This document shows positions 50,524 to 63,864 of a DNA stretch of 64,000 nucleotides, in pieces. Under the pieces are notes generated by a model. It saw only the letters and a list, made by a program, of their open reading frames with translations, was not told the DNA's origin and did not search any database. Numbering within the stretch: position 1 is the first letter of the stretch; each line of letters starts with the position of its first letter. The stretch comes from Linnemannia elongata. Taxonomy: Eukaryota > Mortierellomycota > Mortierellomycetes > Mortierellales > Mortierellaceae. The position numbers were made by a program, and so were the translations under genes. Location: the NCBI GenBank assembly GCA_036320915.1, contig JAXBDG010000008.1, positions 868,001 through 932,000 on the forward strand, given 5' to 3'.

Positions 50524-51028
50524 GGTCCTGCGTCGGTACCCGCCGTCGTGGTCCTCACCCCCCCCCCCCAATGATTGATTTGACACACAAAAAAAAAAAA
50601 GACAATCGTTGTTTGAAATAAAAAACCCCCCCAACTAGGCTTCGGCCGGGACCCCTCGTGGGTCCTTTGCAAAAAAAACCATCCCTTGCTTTAATAATGT
50701 TCATGCTTGTGAATGGATGCATGAATGCTTTGATAGATGGAAATGACTGGCGCCAAGGCGTCTATGTATAATACACGGGCTGTTGTTTTGTTCAGAAGGC
50801 TGTCGAGGTGTCTTGTTGTCTACCAACAACTTCGCCATTGTTGATGATGAACTTCAATAAAACGATGACTGTAAGCCATCTCTTGTGCTTGTTCACTTTG
50901 CCATTCGTCTACTTTCGACTTTCTTTTGTTCTTTATTTCAGCTCTGCAATTTTGCGCCCCCGACTCGCCACCTTTTCCTCTTCCTCCCCTCATTCATTGC
51001 CATATATAAACCACACGAGCCTCTGAAG
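50524..51028. other. Spacer polyubiquitin / PalC
   Basis: Polyubiquitin 3' flank with C12 (50558-50569), A12, and AATAAA at 50617-50622; then the upstream region of the BRO1-domain gene, with TATATAAA only about 20 bases before its ATG. No gene seen. Confidence 0.5.
50617..50622 (+). terminator. Poly(A) signal of polyubiquitin
   Basis: AATAAA about 95 bases after the stop, within an A-rich stretch. Confidence 0.5.
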
Positions 51029-53204
51029 ATGACAACGATCGGATACCCATACACCCTGCCGACGACTGCGAATGTCTCATTTCAAGAGTACTTTGCACCT
51101 AATGCCAATGCCCAGTACCAACGACCTCTTTCGGACGCGACCGCCTTTCGTGGACGGCTCCGGACAGCACTCAAGGAGCACAAGCATTCCGACCGACACG
51201 ACTTTTTGAATATCCAAAAGGTATGCATTACACCTGCGTGTGTCGTGTGTGGCCCTTCATTCATTGCCTCACTTCACTGCGTGTTGAATGCAGTGGCAGT
51301 GGTTTGCTAATGGGAGCAGGTTATGGTTCAGTGCAATACGAATTGAGTGTGGTGTGTGTGAGTTTGTGTCCTTTCTGTTCACAACGTGTCAGCTGGTAAC
51401 ACTCACATCTTCTGTTGTGACCAACGACACATATTGGAAATTAGGCAGTTGAGGATTATCTTCCTCTGGTCTTTGGATTGGTGGCGGGTATCGAAAGCAC
51501 TGAACTCCAGCTGACAAATGATATTGGTACGGGACCCTCACTGCTGCCACCATGCCTTTTTATGATGTATCATCTCTATCAATAGTCTTGTACTGAAAAG
51601 CAAGCTCACCCAATTTGTTCCTTACATGTGTGTATTTTAGAGACGACTTGGCGCTGCACCATATCCAATGTGGCGCTCTCTTTAAAGATGCCACGTATCA
51701 AGAACAAGTCTATCCATTACGAGGCCATCTTCACACTCTTGACGCTAGGCTATGCAATCATGGACCGCGCCAACGAACTTTCCTTCACCGTCCAACGCAA
51801 GATCCTTATCGCCATTGGAGATGTGTCGACCTACGTGGGCGGATATGGCGACGGCACCTCCATGAAGGGCTCAGGATTGACGTCAAGTCTTGGCAACAGC
51901 ACACTTAGCGACAGCGGTGGGCATGATCACGGTCTGAACAGCACTAGCATTGGATCGGGAGGAGCTACTAAACAGAGCGGCGTCGCCAATGCGACATCTC
52001 GTTTATTTAAGAAGAGCTCTAATACGTCTTCCAAGGCTGCCAAGAACTCTAACACGATTGGCGAGTTCACAGACTATTTGAACGATGAGGATCTGGCAGG
52101 GATGGATCACCAGTTAACGACCGCTGCAGATCTGTATTGTAGGGCAGCCGGAGTCTTTGAGTATGTTGTTCAGGAGATGATCCCGAGGTGGAACGAGTTT
52201 AAACCTGCTGTCGTTATTTCTGTCAAAGACTCACCTGCTTCTAACAAGAAGGCAGGCGTAGAAACGTCACGACCCGTCGATGTTCAAACCAGTGTCGTCT
52301 CTGCTCATATCAGGTAATTAGTTGAATGGTCGATGTATATCAGTTCCTATAACTAATCTCAGGACTGAGCTATACGCAACCGATAGTAATACTTAGCAAA
52401 AAATGATTTTACTCACAACTATTATAGATTGGCTCTTGCAGAAGCACATGCATGCACGGTCAGGAAGGCATCTATCAAGGCAGCAAGAGCATCTGCTATC
52501 AAGTTATCGACACCGGGATCAGGAGCCACAGCTCAATCTGGTGGAGCAGTATCTAAGACATCTTACGGCCTCCTAGCCAAGCTCACTGTCGGTGTCAAGG
52601 AAGAGTACGAGCGTGCCTATGGATTGCTCAAGGCGGTCAAGGATCAGAATGAGATATCGACCGAGTTCAGGACACATGTCAAAGATGGAAAGTTTTATTA
52701 CGAGGCACTGGCTCAAGTTCTCCTCGGCATGGATGCCTACGAAGCACAGTAAGTCGCTTGCGGGGAAGCACCTGTCTCTGTCTGCCCACTTGCGGATCAA
52801 ATTACCTTCTTGAGAAATTAAGTATTGACCAACCATTTCCTGTAAATAGACAATACGGAAAGGCGATCGGATTTCTCTCTGTCGCGCGTGCGACGTTCCT
52901 GGCCCTCGCCAAGTCGAGTAAGTCACACACGATCGCCCAATCAGCCGCATTCGAGTACCGCCTCGCCAACGAAAAAGTCTTTGCCTTCCAAAAGATCAAC
53001 GACTCTGTGACATTCGAAAAGGTCCCTTCTGCAGCAGAGCTCTTAGGTTTGATGCCTAGTGGACGCGAACTGCTGTCGGTCAAGAGATACCCAGCTCCCA
53101 AACCTAGTTTTGGATCTGCGGCTGCTGCGAGGGAAGGAAGCGCTGACGGAGGAGACGATGGCGTTAATAAGATCACATATGCTTTGGAAGGTGCTTATTT
53201 TTAG
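51029..53204 (+). CDS. palC: BRO1-domain protein, PalC-like (ambient pH signalling)
   Basis: PalC links the alkaline-pH sensing complex to ESCRT-III at the plasma membrane in the fungal Pal/Rim pathway. Exons 51029-51220, 51445-51526, 51641-52313, 52428-52748 and 52850-53204 give 540 residues. The N-terminus YTLPTTANVSFQEYF starts a BRO1 domain. Typical helices follow (YEAIFTLLTLGYAIMDRAN; DLYCRAAGVFEYVVQEMIPR; LALAEAHACTVRKA; DGKFYYEALAQVLLGMDAYE; YGKAIGFLSVARATFLALAK). Near the end KINDSVTFEKVP is followed by a basic, Ala/Gly-rich tail. A Ser/Asn/Gly-rich loop interrupts the domain (about 160-215). No Pro-rich ALIX-type region follows, which favours PalC over Bro1/PalA. The upstream frame extension from 50885 is hydrophobic and unrelated; ATG 51029 is chosen. 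Confidence 0.83.
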
Positions 53205-53243
53205 GTAGGAAGGGGCTCGACTATATGGTCCTGATCGAAGAGA

Positions 53244-53249
53244 AATAAA
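53244..53249 (+). terminator. Poly(A) signal of PalC
   Basis: AATAAA 40 bases after the stop. On the opposite strand, TTTATT at 53370-53375 may serve the convergent exportin gene. Confidence 0.55.
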
Positions 53250-53529
53250 CGCGACCATTGAATATTTTATTTGCGATAATAGGTGTTGGTAATATAAAAA
53301 GAGAGTTAAAGACGGTGGCAAAATATGATTAGAGGAATTTTTGCGTTACAGTACAGACTTCTAAACGAGTTTATTTTTATGATCAACGAGTAGCAAAAAA
53401 AAAATAAAGAGATAGGTACACGAACAATTACAGAGCGAATCAAAGAAGGAGCCAAATATAAAAACCAACGATGATACCAAGACTACGAGTATATTGCTTT
53501 GTTGTGGTGGGTTATCGTTGGGAGGGTAT

Positions 53530-56500
53530 TTACAGCATTCCACTGTCGTCAGAGAGTCCGTTGGATGTCATCAGGGTCATTTGGGTACATTCACGTCGGA
53601 AGTTGGTGATGTTCTGCGTGAAGCGATCCCTGTTCAAAGTCGTTGTGTTGCATTCGATACCCTCCATGAGCTAAAAAAAAAAAAAAAATAGAGGCAGCGC
53701 GTTAAGTTAACATCACCATCTTAACGAGCAAGCCTGAGATAAATAAGACCTCAAAGTAAGAGCACATACCGCATTGACGGCTGTCTGAACATGTTCCTGT
53801 CGGTCTGGCAACTGGCTCTGGATGAATCCATTGATGTACTCGTTATAAAAGTCGCGGTTCAACAATATCAATCCCAAAAGTGGCCGGCTCAAGCTCCAGT
53901 AGTTACTTCGGTTCTCAAATGCCACCGCTTGGAATAGAGCCAAGAATAGATAGCTCAGGATATCCTTGTTTGCCATCAGGTACTCGACCAACCAATGTGT
54001 CTCCTGCTGCTTTTGCTGCTGTTGCTGACGATGCTTTGACACCGGCCGTCCGTTTGAACTGAGAGCTCCCCGCGTGAGCTCGACACTGCTTCGTTGGCTG
54101 TTGTTACCACTGCCAGCAGAGGTCAACAAGGTGCGGCCGGTAAGGTCAGGAGATCCACTGGCCGCTTGCAGGGCTTCGAGTCCCTCTTCCTTGCGCACCT
54201 TGTCCTTGAGAATCCAGTTCAGCACGAATGTGCAGATCTTGTCCATTGCAGAGCAGGCCATGGTACTACAAATTGTGTCTGGGTTCTGAGGCGGGATGAT
54301 CTCGCCCAAAGCCTGGAAGATGTACGCCAACACTGGGTGAGGCATCATCGGCAGGCCAGTCATATGGTCACTGGCAAACACATCAATCACGCTAAAGTAC
54401 GCGTTCGCCAGCTTGGGAAAAGCCTAAGAGTTGTGAAGGTAATAAGAGAATTAGCTTTTAGTAAGTACGTACCCAACTAAGCAAGCTAAAAGCGGCGAAG
54501 ATTGATGTGTTTCTTACAATAATGTCCTCGACAGGGATGGCAAGCATGAGAGAGAAAAAGACTTCCAAGGCTTGGTCCAACGCCTTGTCGCCGTAAAGCT
54601 TGAATACTCCAAAGTTGACATATTTTCCAGACAATGACGCCGACAGGACGTTGAAGTATAGCATGATGCCCTTGTACCTATTGTGCGAAGAAAAAGCATT
54701 GTCAGAAATTGACCCTAACGACAAATAGTATCAAGCGATTATTTTGATGGCGTAATATCATACTTTTCGGTCCATCGGGCGTTTGAATTGGACAAAGGGC
54801 GATTGAGAAGGTTTTGGCCGTAAGTGTAGAGAATATTGCTACAAGAAAAGAATAAAATCAGTAATTAGTATTAGTCACCCATTGCGTCTAATGCTGAAGA
54901 CATTTGTCTTCATTGAGTCACGTCAACACGAAGGCTCACCTTGTCTCGCGGAACAAAAGGATGCCGTTAGGGCTGCTGCTGTCAAATGTTACACGGCTAC
55001 TCTTGTTGCTCACAAACTCATGCCAGAAGCGAAGGATGGCAATTCCGAGCTCATCATGCGGCCAGATTTCGATGGCACGCACCACGATAGGGGTGTAGGC
55101 AGGGTAGAACCAATCAAAGAACAGAGTGTACTGCTTGCGGTTGGTAATGCTCGAAACGAAGCCCCTCAGGTCCTTGAATATGCCCAGCAAAATCAGCTAC
55201 ATAGTTCCAAGATAAAAATATGATTAGATGCCATCATACATCAAAGATCAACTAGTGAAAAATCTCTCGTCCATTGTTAACATTGCTCGCACTTACGCGA
55301 ATTTGTTCCTCAGTGAGGTCGCTGGTTCCTTCGAACGCCAGGGTGACTTGATCTAGTGTGAGTTCCCAGGGCCTGACAAACCGCCAAAAGTCCGCATCCA
55401 CATTATCCTCCGCAAAGAGTACGCGTGACAACATGGTATAATAGTTCATGCGGCAGCGTGCGACCGATGTATCCGAGCTTTTCTTGGAGGGATCCAGGAA
55501 CCTAAAGTCACTTGGGTTATGGTTCTTCAAGAGCGCTTTGGTCGTATCCAGTTTACGGATGTGCTTCACGGAACTGTACCTAATGGAGTGAATCAACACG
55601 GCCAATGCTTAACTAGTTAGAGTATGATCCTTGTGTAACACTGTTTGTACGCACGGACAAACGAACCATCATGACCTACCCTGATGCCAGCTGAGTGTAC
55701 AGGCGAAGCGTACGGACGACCAGTTGATCCTCCTGCTTTCTCCACTCGGGATCGCCGCTTGAGCGCAAGTTGCCGAGAGACGAGTTCATGATGACATCCA
55801 GCACTTGGTTGGGTCCCGTCAATCCCCATCGCTCAGTCAACAATGTGTAGACCTTAACAGACTTTGACGACTCTTCGCCGATATAGGAGCTCCGGAACTG
55901 AGTGTAGAAGAAGAGGATGGCTGACTGCACATATAGATGGGCGTCAGGAGAGGCAAGGTAGAGTGGCCTCTGAGTTGTCCACATCTGCGCCTGCTGAATG
56001 AACCCAAGGACCTCGCTTGACAACTCTGCGTCCATTTGGTCCTGCTCTCCTGTGCTTTGGTACGACTATGTACGATCGAATTTCGAACCAATGAAAACGT
56101 TAAAACCTAAGATTAGCAAACAGACTTTTTTTTGTTCACAACACGCGCTCAGACGCTCACATTTTTCGAATGATGACATTGCATGACATGCATGTGCATA
56201 AACGATCGTCAAGGTCCTTTGTGCGATAAACTTACAATTCTTCCGCCAATGAGTGCCGAAATCATGTACACCATCCACGTTAACTGCATCTCCACAACCG
56301 TGAGCTGCTCCTTGATATCGTTGCCACTCAGCGAAGGGGAGCCGAGGGACGCTCTCTGAATCAACTCGCGGTACTTCTTGAAGATATCCTTGAACTCGGC
56401 CAAAACGAACCGTCCAGAATCAACATACTTGGAGCGGGACAAGGTAGCATACATCTCCAAAGTTGTGACCAGTTCCTCTTCTGACTCCAAGGGGTCTATT

Positions 56501-59220
56501 CATGAAGTAGCATAGAGTTCAAACCATGGTTATTAGTACCTAGCCACAAATTAGAGTACGTAAATAATTTTCGGCTATGTACATATGTCGTGCGGTTAGC
56601 ATACCATCGACTTCGCCATCAAGTACCGCTTGAGCACATTCCAGTCGACTCTTGAGATACGCACGAGAGAGATCGACGGTGATGCCTTGAATGTAATCCT
56701 GTGTTGCCTGCTTTGCAGAGCTAATGGACGATACCATCTTGCTCCAGAAGGTCAACAGGTAAGGAATACTGTTGGGTGACCACTATTGTTATCAGAACAG
56801 TCCATGGTCAGATGATGCCAACAAGTCAGTTAGTAGCGCGATCTAGTAGTTTGTAACCGGCAGAGTCCCATTTCGATAAAACTACAACATAGCAGTAGAG
56901 CCATACCTTCCAAGAATGAAGCCCACGAGAAGAAAACTCTCCTATCAAGGAGATCCACTGCTCGAACTCCTTGTACTCGCAAATCTCGCTCAGCTGGAAG
57001 GTGCTCCTGAACTTTGAGAGCATTCTGCAGAACTCGTGAAAGTTGCCAACATCCTGAAGCTTGGCCTGTCCAGCCTGTGACTTGATCGTCAAGGAAGTCT
57101 CCCGCATGATGTGGTGAATGTAGGTGTTTCGTGTCTCATCGCTCGAGAACAAAGACCGGCGGATCGAGGCAGCCTGGGAAAGAGACTCCATGGCAAGCAC
57201 AGAGGTCGCTGCCGAAAACTTTTTCCAGCACTCCCAGAGGACATCCAGGTACTCGGGTTCCTCAAGGACAATCCTCCATGTAGTCATAGCCTGGATACTA
57301 CCCACATCGTCCGATGACTCGTCCGGCAGCGTTCCAATGAAATCGAATCCAAGACACATCTTCATCAACTGCAAAATCGACTCTCTTAGTTTCTCTGACT
57401 CGGCATCTATATACCCAAGGTGAAGGTGGCAAGTTAGTTTCTCTCAGTCCATTTTAAGCATATCTCGCACAACTGTATCGAAGCCATATTTACCTGATGC
57501 TTGGAGTAAAGACTTCAATGTTGATAATGCAAACTGGAAAATGGGAAGGAGCTGCGCATCCCTGAAGCTAACGGCGATTTTGCGATATTTTGTGGCATGT
57601 CGAGCGCTGGGCAGATTCATTTCGGTGGCAACGGCAGTCAAAATGCGTGCTCCAATAATACGGTAGGCAATGGGATTTCCAGGCTAATGTAAGGGTGCCA
57701 AAGTGTAACGCGTTAAAGACTGTTTCATTATCTTTTTTTTTTCCTTTCAATGACTGTCGTATCCTTTTCCTTTGCGCCTTCCTCGAAAATCCTTGACTCG
57801 TTGCTGTACCTGGAAAAAAACTTGGATTTGGTCGACCAAGGCGCGAAACTCTTCATTCTCGAGCCAGCCGAGTTTTGTGATGATTGCAAAGAGTTGCGCC
57901 TGTGCTGTGATGATGAATGGCTGAGAATCCGGGTTTTGGTAGATGTATCGAAGAACAAATGTGCCTAACATATATTTTAAGGGTTGGGAGAAAGGAAAAG
58001 TGCATGGGTTAGATCCCATCTTTAGTTTTGTGTCTGTCTATGTTCAAGATTGGGGTGTGAACACGCAAATCAGCATGTGTCAATAGCATATCCAGCTTGT
58101 GCCCTCCCCTATTTACTCTATGGATTCCTAAGTTTTCCCTATCTGAAGTCCTGTTGCCCCGAGAAAGACACAATGACAGTTTCTGATACCCTCCAACTAA
58201 TTGCTGATAACGCCTTGATGTTCTCTCTCCGGTGCCTGAGTAGATTCCTGTATGCCGTGAATGGTTCATTGTTTTTGTCCATTTCGTCCGCCCGCCCCAC
58301 CCAAAAAAAAAGAGAAAAGGGGGGCATCGACCAATTCCTGTTCCTGTCTCCATGATTCGCCTGTCGATTTTCCTCTCCCGAAAAATACATAACAAGCAAT
58401 CGCTCTTTTTCCCAGATGAAAAAGGCTCTACAGGTGAGTCCCAAGGCACTGCCATCTCGCTTTCTTTTCCTTCCTCGGGTAGTTCGAAAATAGACTGGTA
58501 GAAACCCCTCTTCAAGGAAAGTATAATGAAAAACAAAGCGAGTGAAAAGAGAACAGCATGCTGAAGTCTGACACTAATTCCACCAAAGGCGGTGAAGATG
58601 CAAGCTCTCCATAGAGTTGAAACTTACGAAGACCGAGTTGCTCAGGAGTAGTGAACGTAGTGAAGTGATCCTCGACGAGATTCTTTAGCCGTGAAGTCGC
58701 AAACCTACAGGGGAAAAAAGCGAAAAGATAGGTGCTTTTAGCACGTTAGGGAGAGCACGCATATCACCTTTTAAGTGGTTCTTCGCCCCTTCTAGTCACT
58801 TTCTTTGCTCTTGTTGAGATTACAATGATATCCTTCTTTCATAACCATGTCGCCCTTCTTTCACCCCAACTCTCTTTCACACACTCGCTTCCTCGTGTCT
58901 CCTTGACATGATGACGACGGTGTGATAACTAACTAGTAACAATTGCTTGGTGGGGTTGCCGGAGCAGACAGAATCGCATTCCAATTGGGAGATTTTTTTC
59001 GTCTTCTTTTTGAGCTGATGTGTCAAATGACCTTGTCCTGTTTTGCTCACTTTTTTTTGTTTGTTTGTGCTGCTGTCGCTGCTGTCCTCCCCCATTCCAT
59101 GTGGTCGTTATCACTCGTCATCCTTAGGCTTCCTCTTCAGCCTGGCCACCAAAAAGAAAACACCTAGACATTCCCTCGTTTCTCCATTTGCATCCTTCTC
59201 CCCCCGAACTTTTGTTTCCC

Positions 59221-59260
<40 letters not shown>

Positions 59261-60390
59261 CGCCATGCTCCGGGAGCATTGACGATTTTAGTTTCCTTCT
59301 ATCTATTCCCTTCAAAATATCCCAGTTTCTGGTTCACTGGAACTGCAACCAGAGACATCTCCTCGAGTCATAACTCCCTGTCTCGTCCTCACTTTCTTGT
59401 CCCAATCCCAGCCAACCAATCTTGTTTCCTCAGGGGAGAGGGACAAACATAAAAAGCAACAGAGTTGTCCCTAAGAGAACTGGACAAAAATGTGAACAGG
59501 GGTGAAAGGAAAATAAAGGCAATAGAAAGATGAATAAGATGAAAAGGAAGGAGGAAGGAAGAAGGGCTCTCTAGTTCCTAGTTCCAATAAAAAAAACTGC
59601 TCTTGACCAGCTGGTCACCCACTGGTATGGCCTGGCCGGAGCATGATTTGTTCTCCAATATCTGGTTCACAACGCAAAAAAAAACTTTAAAAATGGCCCT
59701 TTTTTGTTACTTTTTTCTTTTTTTACCGTATGTCGCTTTCTGGGGACAGAAGATCGCAGAAAAAGTCAATGGTCTTGCCAGAACGAGTAACGGGGAGCAT
59801 GGAAAAGGGAGGGCAAGGGGGGAGGAGGCAACAGCAGAAAGGGGCAAAAAAAAACGAAGTATGAACCATTCGACTCTTCTTTTCTTTCAGGAAAAGAACA
59901 TAGTACCATGCACCTCCTCCTCTTCCTCCACCTCGAAACCAATGTATCCCCCTTCCCTAAAAACCAACGAAGACAAACTACCTTCACGCAGCACCACTAC
60001 TCTCCAACCCACCAAGACCTTATTGATGACCACCAAGTTACACATGACCCTCCTCTTTTGCTCCAAACAAAAAATGTGAAAATGTGAAAATGTGAAAACT
60101 ACTTGCATGAGGGCGTATGGGTTTTGGGTGTTCTCGAGCAAGCTCCGACAGAACAAGGCAGACTCGATAGGGGTATTGATGGAGGGACTGTGTCCCTTGA
60201 GGTCTTCAGTCTGTGCCTGTGCAGCCGTTGCTGCTGAGGATGTGGTCGAAGAGGCGGTCGCGAGGGAGAAGGTGGGGAAGTGGTAATTGAGGAGGGACTC
60301 GACTTGGATGCGACTGGCCTGACTCGAAGGGTTATAGAGTGTTTCGCAGTATTGCTCCAGCGAGTGGAGGTCAAGAGAAGCAGCCATCAT
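53530..60390 (-). CDS. XPO7: Exportin-7 (RanBP16) like nuclear export receptor
   Basis: Karyopherin-beta that carries cargo through nuclear pores with Ran-GTP. Fourteen exons: 60390-60107, 58704-58628, 57964-57810, 57683-57494, 57406-56907, 56782-56605, 56495-56236, 56065-55680, 55579-55297, 55196-54940, 54838-54764, 54677-54518, 54423-53770 and 53670-53530; 1199 residues. Matches to the family are SLEQYCETLYNP at the N-terminus, FVLRYIYQNP...IITKLGWLENE, WSPNSIPYLLTFWSKM, QLASGYSSVKHIRKLD, WLVEYLMANKDILSYLF and the end LMEGIE...NRDRFTQNITNFRRE. It is about 110 residues longer than the human protein (1087), partly from a Gln/Ser-rich insert near residue 1040. Intron 1 is 1402 bases and needs a GC donor (see findings). 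Confidence 0.93.
59223..59258 (+). repeat. Homopolymer A(36) in exportin-7 intron 1
   Basis: 36 A on the plus strand, thus T36 in the transcript, in the middle of the 1.4-kb intron. Confidence 0.9.
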
Positions 60391-60604
60391 TTCAAATATG
60401 CTAATGTATGAGGTTTAAACAAAGGAAGGGGGAATAAGGCTATGCTGGTTTTGCAAGGATAAGAGTGGAAGGAATTGTGAGTCAAAAGTAAAGGAGAAAA
60501 GAAGAAAAGAAGAAAAGAGATGAGAAAAGGAGATGAGAAAAAGAAAGAAAGGAAAAGAACGAATGAGCAGCAAACTTTACCTTTTTATGTCCTCCACCCC
60601 ATGG

Positions 60605-60643
<39 letters not shown>

Positions 60644-61319
60644 TCAACCGTACGAGAGATGACTTCTTTTGCTGTTGCTGATTCTTTTTTCCTCTTTTTC
60701 TTCGTTTCTTCTTTTCTTGCTCTCCCAGGCCTGCACACACAACGTCAGTGCCACTCGAATAGTGGACCATTTTTTGTGCTACCATAACAAGGTTTCTTCT
60801 TGGTTGTCCCATTCCCCTCCTTCCCTAACTCGTGTCCGCCCTGTCCTCTCTCACCGTGGCAAACTGCCATGCCAGGCTCACGCCCACATCCGCATTCTCA
60901 CTTGCCCCCCTGTATCCTTGACTATACCATCCTACACTGGCTTTACTTTCTCATTCTTCCCTGGAATAAGAAACAGCGACCATACTTCACTCGAGTTCCT
61001 GTTATCTCATCAGTAAATAGCATCGTTCCTGACCATCTTGTTTGTTGTTTATTTTTTTACCATCTGTCCCGCCCAATCTTAATAGTCAAGCGCCGGTTTG
61101 GGCAAACAGGCGTGAAGCTCAGCTGGTGACGGACCCAGCCACAGGCGCCATCTGGTACATTGGTGGCGCAACAAGTGCAGGAGACACGAACGAGGTCGAC
61201 AAACACACGACATCACTAACCATCAGATATTGCACATCAAATTCCTTGAAGCTCGACATATGGCTACGTTCTCGTAACGTCACGCGTTACTCTTTTTATT
61301 CTACTCCAGAAGCGGGAGC
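60391..61319. other. Exportin-7 upstream region / TBC1D5-like 3' flank
   Basis: Holds a T36 run at 60607-60642 and pyrimidine-rich DNA. A plus-strand open frame at 61042-61611 is antisense to the next gene and not supported. No RNA gene seen. Confidence 0.5.
60607..60642 (+). repeat. Homopolymer T(36)
   Basis: 36 T about 220 bases upstream of the exportin-7 ATG. Confidence 0.9.
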
Positions 61320-63864
61320 TCACGTCCGGAGAGGATCATCATCCTGGAGTGCTCCTCCTCCGCCTCCCGCAGCAGTACCTGCGCTACTACCGCCACCTCC
61401 CAAAATACCTGCTCCTCGACTTGGACTCCCAGCCAAGGGATCAATTTTCATCCGACCCGATCCCGGAGAGAAGAGGTCCATCGATGAACGAGTTGCTCCC
61501 CCTCCTGTTCCTGTTCCTGTTGCTGTTGCTGTTCCTACCCCTCCAGCCTTCGCTGCTGACGGTTGTGACAGCCCATCATCACCCGAATCATCCAACATCC
61601 AGCTGAACTGAGAATTAGCCAACGAAGACCGAGGTGATTTGACTTTGTTCGCCAACCCTGATCCTGCCAATCCTGTTCCTGTCTTACTGCGAGAACTAGG
61701 TGGGGAGCCTTTTCTTGAAGCGGAAGAAGAAGATGGAGAGGTAGGTGTATCGATTGTCGAATCTCCAAGAAGATCATCGAACGAGAATGGCTTTGGTGCA
61801 GGTGGAGGCGGCACTGGGGCTGGCATATACGTCTCGGCCACGGATGTTAATGGAGGAGGTGTCGAGCCACTGCCACCGGTGTTGAAACGGTACTCCTGTG
61901 GATCGCCACTACTACTAAACCCGCTGAGATCGCTCGCCTGACTAGAGTTCCGCGAAAGACCTTGTCGCTCGATAATCGAGTTGTCGCTTGTAGATCGCGA
62001 TGGGCTTTTCTTGGTGTTGTTGGGGTGGAGGGTATCCTGTCTTGCTGCATTGATCGGAGTCCGTTCTACTGGTGCCTGGGCTGATGTCTTTGGTGAATTG
62101 TGAGCCTTGGGTGCAGGAGCAGGAGAGGCCACAACGGCAGGTTTGTCCAGCATACCAGACTCGATTACGAGGGGGTCCAGGTCCTTGGTAAAGCCCAAAA
62201 GGATATCACGCACATGCTCGAGTCCAGAAATCGCTGCAAGGGCCGCCTTGGATGGAGATTTACTGGATCCAACATCTGGGCTCTCCTTTGATGCGGAATT
62301 GGCAGTCGTCGTCGTCGACTCCTTGGTGACTCCTCCTCCAGTCGATGGTGACACGAACTCAGACTCCAAGATCACAAGAGCCTTGGCCACAATCTGCCCC
62401 AGCTGAGACTGAAGTTGCTTGTCGGTGTTGTTGCTGCTCCCTCCTCCAACGTTAGTGTGACTGTCCTGGTAAGGTTGTTGCCTTACTGTCTGCTGATGAG
62501 GATAAGGTGCGTGTTGACGAGTCGCAGCAGACTGTCGACTGACGGATGAGACAGCCTGTTCAAACATCGGGGGAAAGTCTGGAGTAGGTGAAGCTGACGG
62601 TGGTGCATTAGCCTTTCGGATATACGATTGGGTATTTTTCTATTGATTCAAAAATAAATATATGAGAATCATAACGCCACCATTGTTCAGTTTCTTACGA
62701 AGGAATGTATCACGCAAAAATGTGACAAGACATACCTTCATGTCGTGAATCGCCTTGTTCAGGGCCGCGCCTCCCTTGCTCTCCAACACGTTCTTTGTCA
62801 CATGAACAAATCCTTCAGCTACAGGCTTGATGGCATCCAACGCTGCTGGGGGTAAATGCTGACTTAAAACACCATTTCCAGGGAAGCTTCCAGACTGAGT
62901 CTTGTGGTGATCCTGATGGTTTCCTCCTTGCTGCTGGCGCCGTTGCTGAGGTATAGGTGAAGGCGAGCCGTCTCGGTATTGTTGATGTTGCTGGTATGGG
63001 TTCTGGTGATGCTGTTGCTGCTGTTGGTGGTGCTGACCACCGTGATCCGCATCGGCAACTGATGGCAGTGGTGGTAATGGCTTTCCTGCAAGGACGTAGT
63101 TCTGTCGAATGATTTCCTGTCCCCCCGCTGCATTAGGCATCTTTTGGAGACGCAAAGCCTGTGGAATAAACTGATGGACATCCTTAACCGATGGATACCG
63201 CATCAACTTATGCAAGCAGCCTGCGAAATCCTCTTCCAGCACTAAGGTAGACGAAATCGGTAAGAGTAGACTTTTTAGCTACGCGGGACTTTCCTCGGTG
63301 TAAGCAAGATGACCTTGCTATTGTCTGAAAGTTTGCTAATATACTCACGTTCATCCCTGATCCTCAACAACAACGCAAGACCAATAAATATACAGATGTT
63401 CAGACTTGGATCCTTTGCGAAGATCCCGTCCCACAGGTTTAAAACATCCTCCATAGGGAACTCTCGTCCAAAGAGCAATCGGAACCAACGACTAATGATA
63501 AGGTGGAGGCATATGAGATGTTAGTTCTGACCAGGGAGCAATAGTTCTTATATAATAATGGTACCAGTACCGTAAGCTCGAAGACTTACATTCCGAACAG
63601 CTGAGGCTGGATCTCCAAGCTTTTGAGATGCAGGTAGAGCTCATTATCGACTTTCTCCAAATAATGAAAGATCCTCATGGACCATTCAATGACAGGGGTT
63701 TGCTTTCCTGGCGGTGGCTATAGATATCATATTTAAATGTCGATGGTTAGCCATGTCCAAACAATAATAACTAGTGGTTTCATTCTCCTGATATCCAAAT
63801 GCGTGTTTACCTCGGGCGTGTCTGACTTTCCAAAAGGCTGGGCGCTGTGTGCGTTGTTAGGAGG
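61320..63864 (-). CDS. TBC-domain Rab GTPase-activating protein, TBC1D5-like (5' partial)
   Basis: Rab-GAP acting on endosomal Rab7-type GTPases with retromer in animals. Visible exons are 63864-63811, 63717-63590, 63491-63349, 63241-62736 and 62639-61320 (716 codons); the rest lies beyond the window. The TBC part includes EWSMRIFHYLEKVDNELYLH, LEIQPQLFGIRWFRLLFGRE, FPMEDVLNLWDGIF and NICIFIGLALLLRIRDELLE, which follow the end of a TBC domain as in TBC1D5. The 540-residue C-terminal part is disordered: Gln/His-rich, Pro/Ser-rich, with FSFDDLLGD, FSWMLDDSGDDG, KIDPLAGSP and a Gly/Ala-rich end DDDPLRT. The Arg/Gln finger motifs are in the missing part. The 63865-64000 remainder is intron at least next to the acceptor. 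Confidence 0.87.

Noticed and set aside
59603..60079. 158-codon plus-strand frame
   Set aside because: It lies in exportin-7 intron 1, is Lys/Ser-rich from A-rich DNA and shows no domain.
61042..61611. 189-codon plus-strand open frame rich in Pro/Ala
   Set aside because: It is antisense to the low-complexity tail of the TBC1D5-like gene, with no start context or domain.
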